Assembly: GCA_900322105.1 (NCBI GenBank)
Contig: ONYV01000070.1
Coordinates: 1 to 6,425 of the forward strand
Source: an uncultured Eubacteriales bacterium
Lineage (GTDB): Bacteria; Bacillota; Clostridia; Oscillospirales; Acutalibacteraceae
DNA: 6,425 nucleotides
Direction: 5' to 3'
The position numbers were made by a program, and so were the translations under genes. Below are positions 5,782 through 6,425 of the stretch, piece by piece. The notes beneath the pieces are model-generated. The model did not search any database. It saw only the letters and a list, made by a program, of their open reading frames with translations, and was not told where the DNA came from. Numbering within the stretch: the stretch's first letter is position 1; each line of letters begins with the position of its first letter.

Positions 5782-6425
5782 ATGCGTATCACAGATCTAC
5801 TCAAAAAGCAGGGCATCTCACTGGGTGCAGCCCCCGCAAACAAGCAGGAAGCGATCGACATCCTCGTTTCACTGCACGAAAAATGCGGTAATCTGACAGA
5901 CACTGCCGAGTACAAAAAGGGCATCCTCGCAAGAGAAGACATGGGTACTACCGCCATCGGTATGGAAGTAGCCATCCCTCATGCCAAAAGTACGGCGGTC
6001 AAAGCGCCTGCGCTGTCCGTCATCACCGTTCCGAAGGGCGTGGACTACGGCTCTCCTGACGGCGCACCCTGCAAGCTCATCTTCATGATCGCCGCTACCA
6101 CAGACGGCGATGTTCACCTTGAAGTGCTGGCAAGACTGATGCAGATGCTCATGCACGAGGACTTCACCGCCAAATTGAAGGCTGCCAAAACGCCTGATGA
6201 GTTCCTGAAGATCATCGACGCTCAGGAAACTGCACAGTTCCCCGATGAAGCAAAAGCTCCTGCAAAGGAAGAGAAAAAAGGCTACCGTGTGCTTGCCGTT
6301 ACCGCTTGTCCGACAGGTATCGCCCATACCTACATGGCAGCAGAAGCACTGGCAAAGGCAGGCGAAAAGATGGGCATCACCATCAAGGTAGAAACAAACG
6401 GCTCAGGCGGCGCAAAGAACGTTCT
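5782..6425 (+). CDS. fruA: Fructose-specific PTS enzyme II, EIIA-EIIB part (3' partial, probably EIIABC)
   Basis: The frame stays open to the right edge, giving 214 residues. Residues 1-150 are a fructose-type PTS EIIA domain, with the phosphorylated histidine H67 in VAIPHAKS. Residues about 151-167 are an Ala/Glu/Lys/Pro linker. From 168 an EIIB-fructose domain begins, with the phosphocysteine C176 in the signature AVTACPTGIAHTYMAAEAL, then KVETNGSGG. An EIIC membrane domain would be expected past the window, as in Firmicute FruA (A-B-C order). EIIA takes phosphate from HPr and passes it to EIIB, which phosphorylates fructose at C1 as it crosses the membrane through EIIC. The product feeds FruK. 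The absence of the EIIC part is due to the window edge. Other sugars of the fructose/mannitol EII family are possible, but fruK beside it favours fructose. Confidence 0.94.
   Translation, partial: MRITDLLKKQGISLGAAPANKQEAIDILVSLHEKCGNLTDTAEYKKGILAREDMGTTAIGMEVAIPHAKSTAVKAPALSVITVPKGVDYGSPDGAPCKLIFMIAATTDGDVHLEVLARLMQMLMHEDFTAKLKAAKTPDEFLKIIDAQETAQFPDEAKAPAKEEKKGYRVLAVTACPTGIAHTYMAAEALAKAGEKMGITIKVETNGSGGAKNV

Noticed and set aside
5229..6327. Minus-strand open frames opposite fruK and fruA
   Set aside because: They are antisense to genes with clear family motifs and have no recognisable product.

Overview
The window looks like chromosomal DNA of a low-to-mid GC gut Firmicute, most likely a Ruminococcus-type member of the Oscillospiraceae. 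Supporting signs are strong AAGGAGG ribosome binding sites about 7 nt from their starts, Ser/Glu/Pro-rich linkers in secreted proteins, a lipoprotein with what looks like a family-26 starch-binding module, and a DeoR-regulated fructose PTS operon in fruR-fruK-fruA order. The assignment is inferred from gene content only. All genes are on the + strand. No RNA gene, mobile element or CRISPR array was seen.

Region 1 (1-1771): the 3' part of a membrane-anchored, multidomain extracytoplasmic protein. It has one transmembrane helix, two TPR motifs, two diverged copies of a ~100-residue domain separated by Ser-Glu-Pro linkers, and a C-terminal lipocalin-like beta domain. It ends at a strong intrinsic terminator. 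Its start lies left of the window.

Region 2 (1772-3818): a monocistronic unit with its own promoter (TTGAAA-17-TAGAAT) and a textbook terminator. It encodes a secreted lipoprotein esterase with a GxSxG nucleophile and a putative C-terminal CBM26-like starch-binding module.

Region 3 (3819-4095): non-coding DNA holding small hairpins, an A/T-rich palindrome, a weak cre-like inverted repeat and a near-consensus extended -10 promoter.

Region 4 (4096-6425): the fructose operon. FruR (DeoR-family regulator), FruK (1-phosphofructokinase) and FruA (fructose PTS EIIAB..., cut by the right edge) are tightly packed, with a 4-nt overlap and a 13-nt gap. FruA would import fructose as fructose-1-phosphate, FruK would convert it to fructose-1,6-bisphosphate for glycolysis, and FruR would sense the sugar phosphate and control the operon.

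The fru operon is ordinary. The two parts that merit attention are the esterase/starch-binding fusion and the duplicated-domain membrane protein. I see no convincing evidence of an entirely new system.
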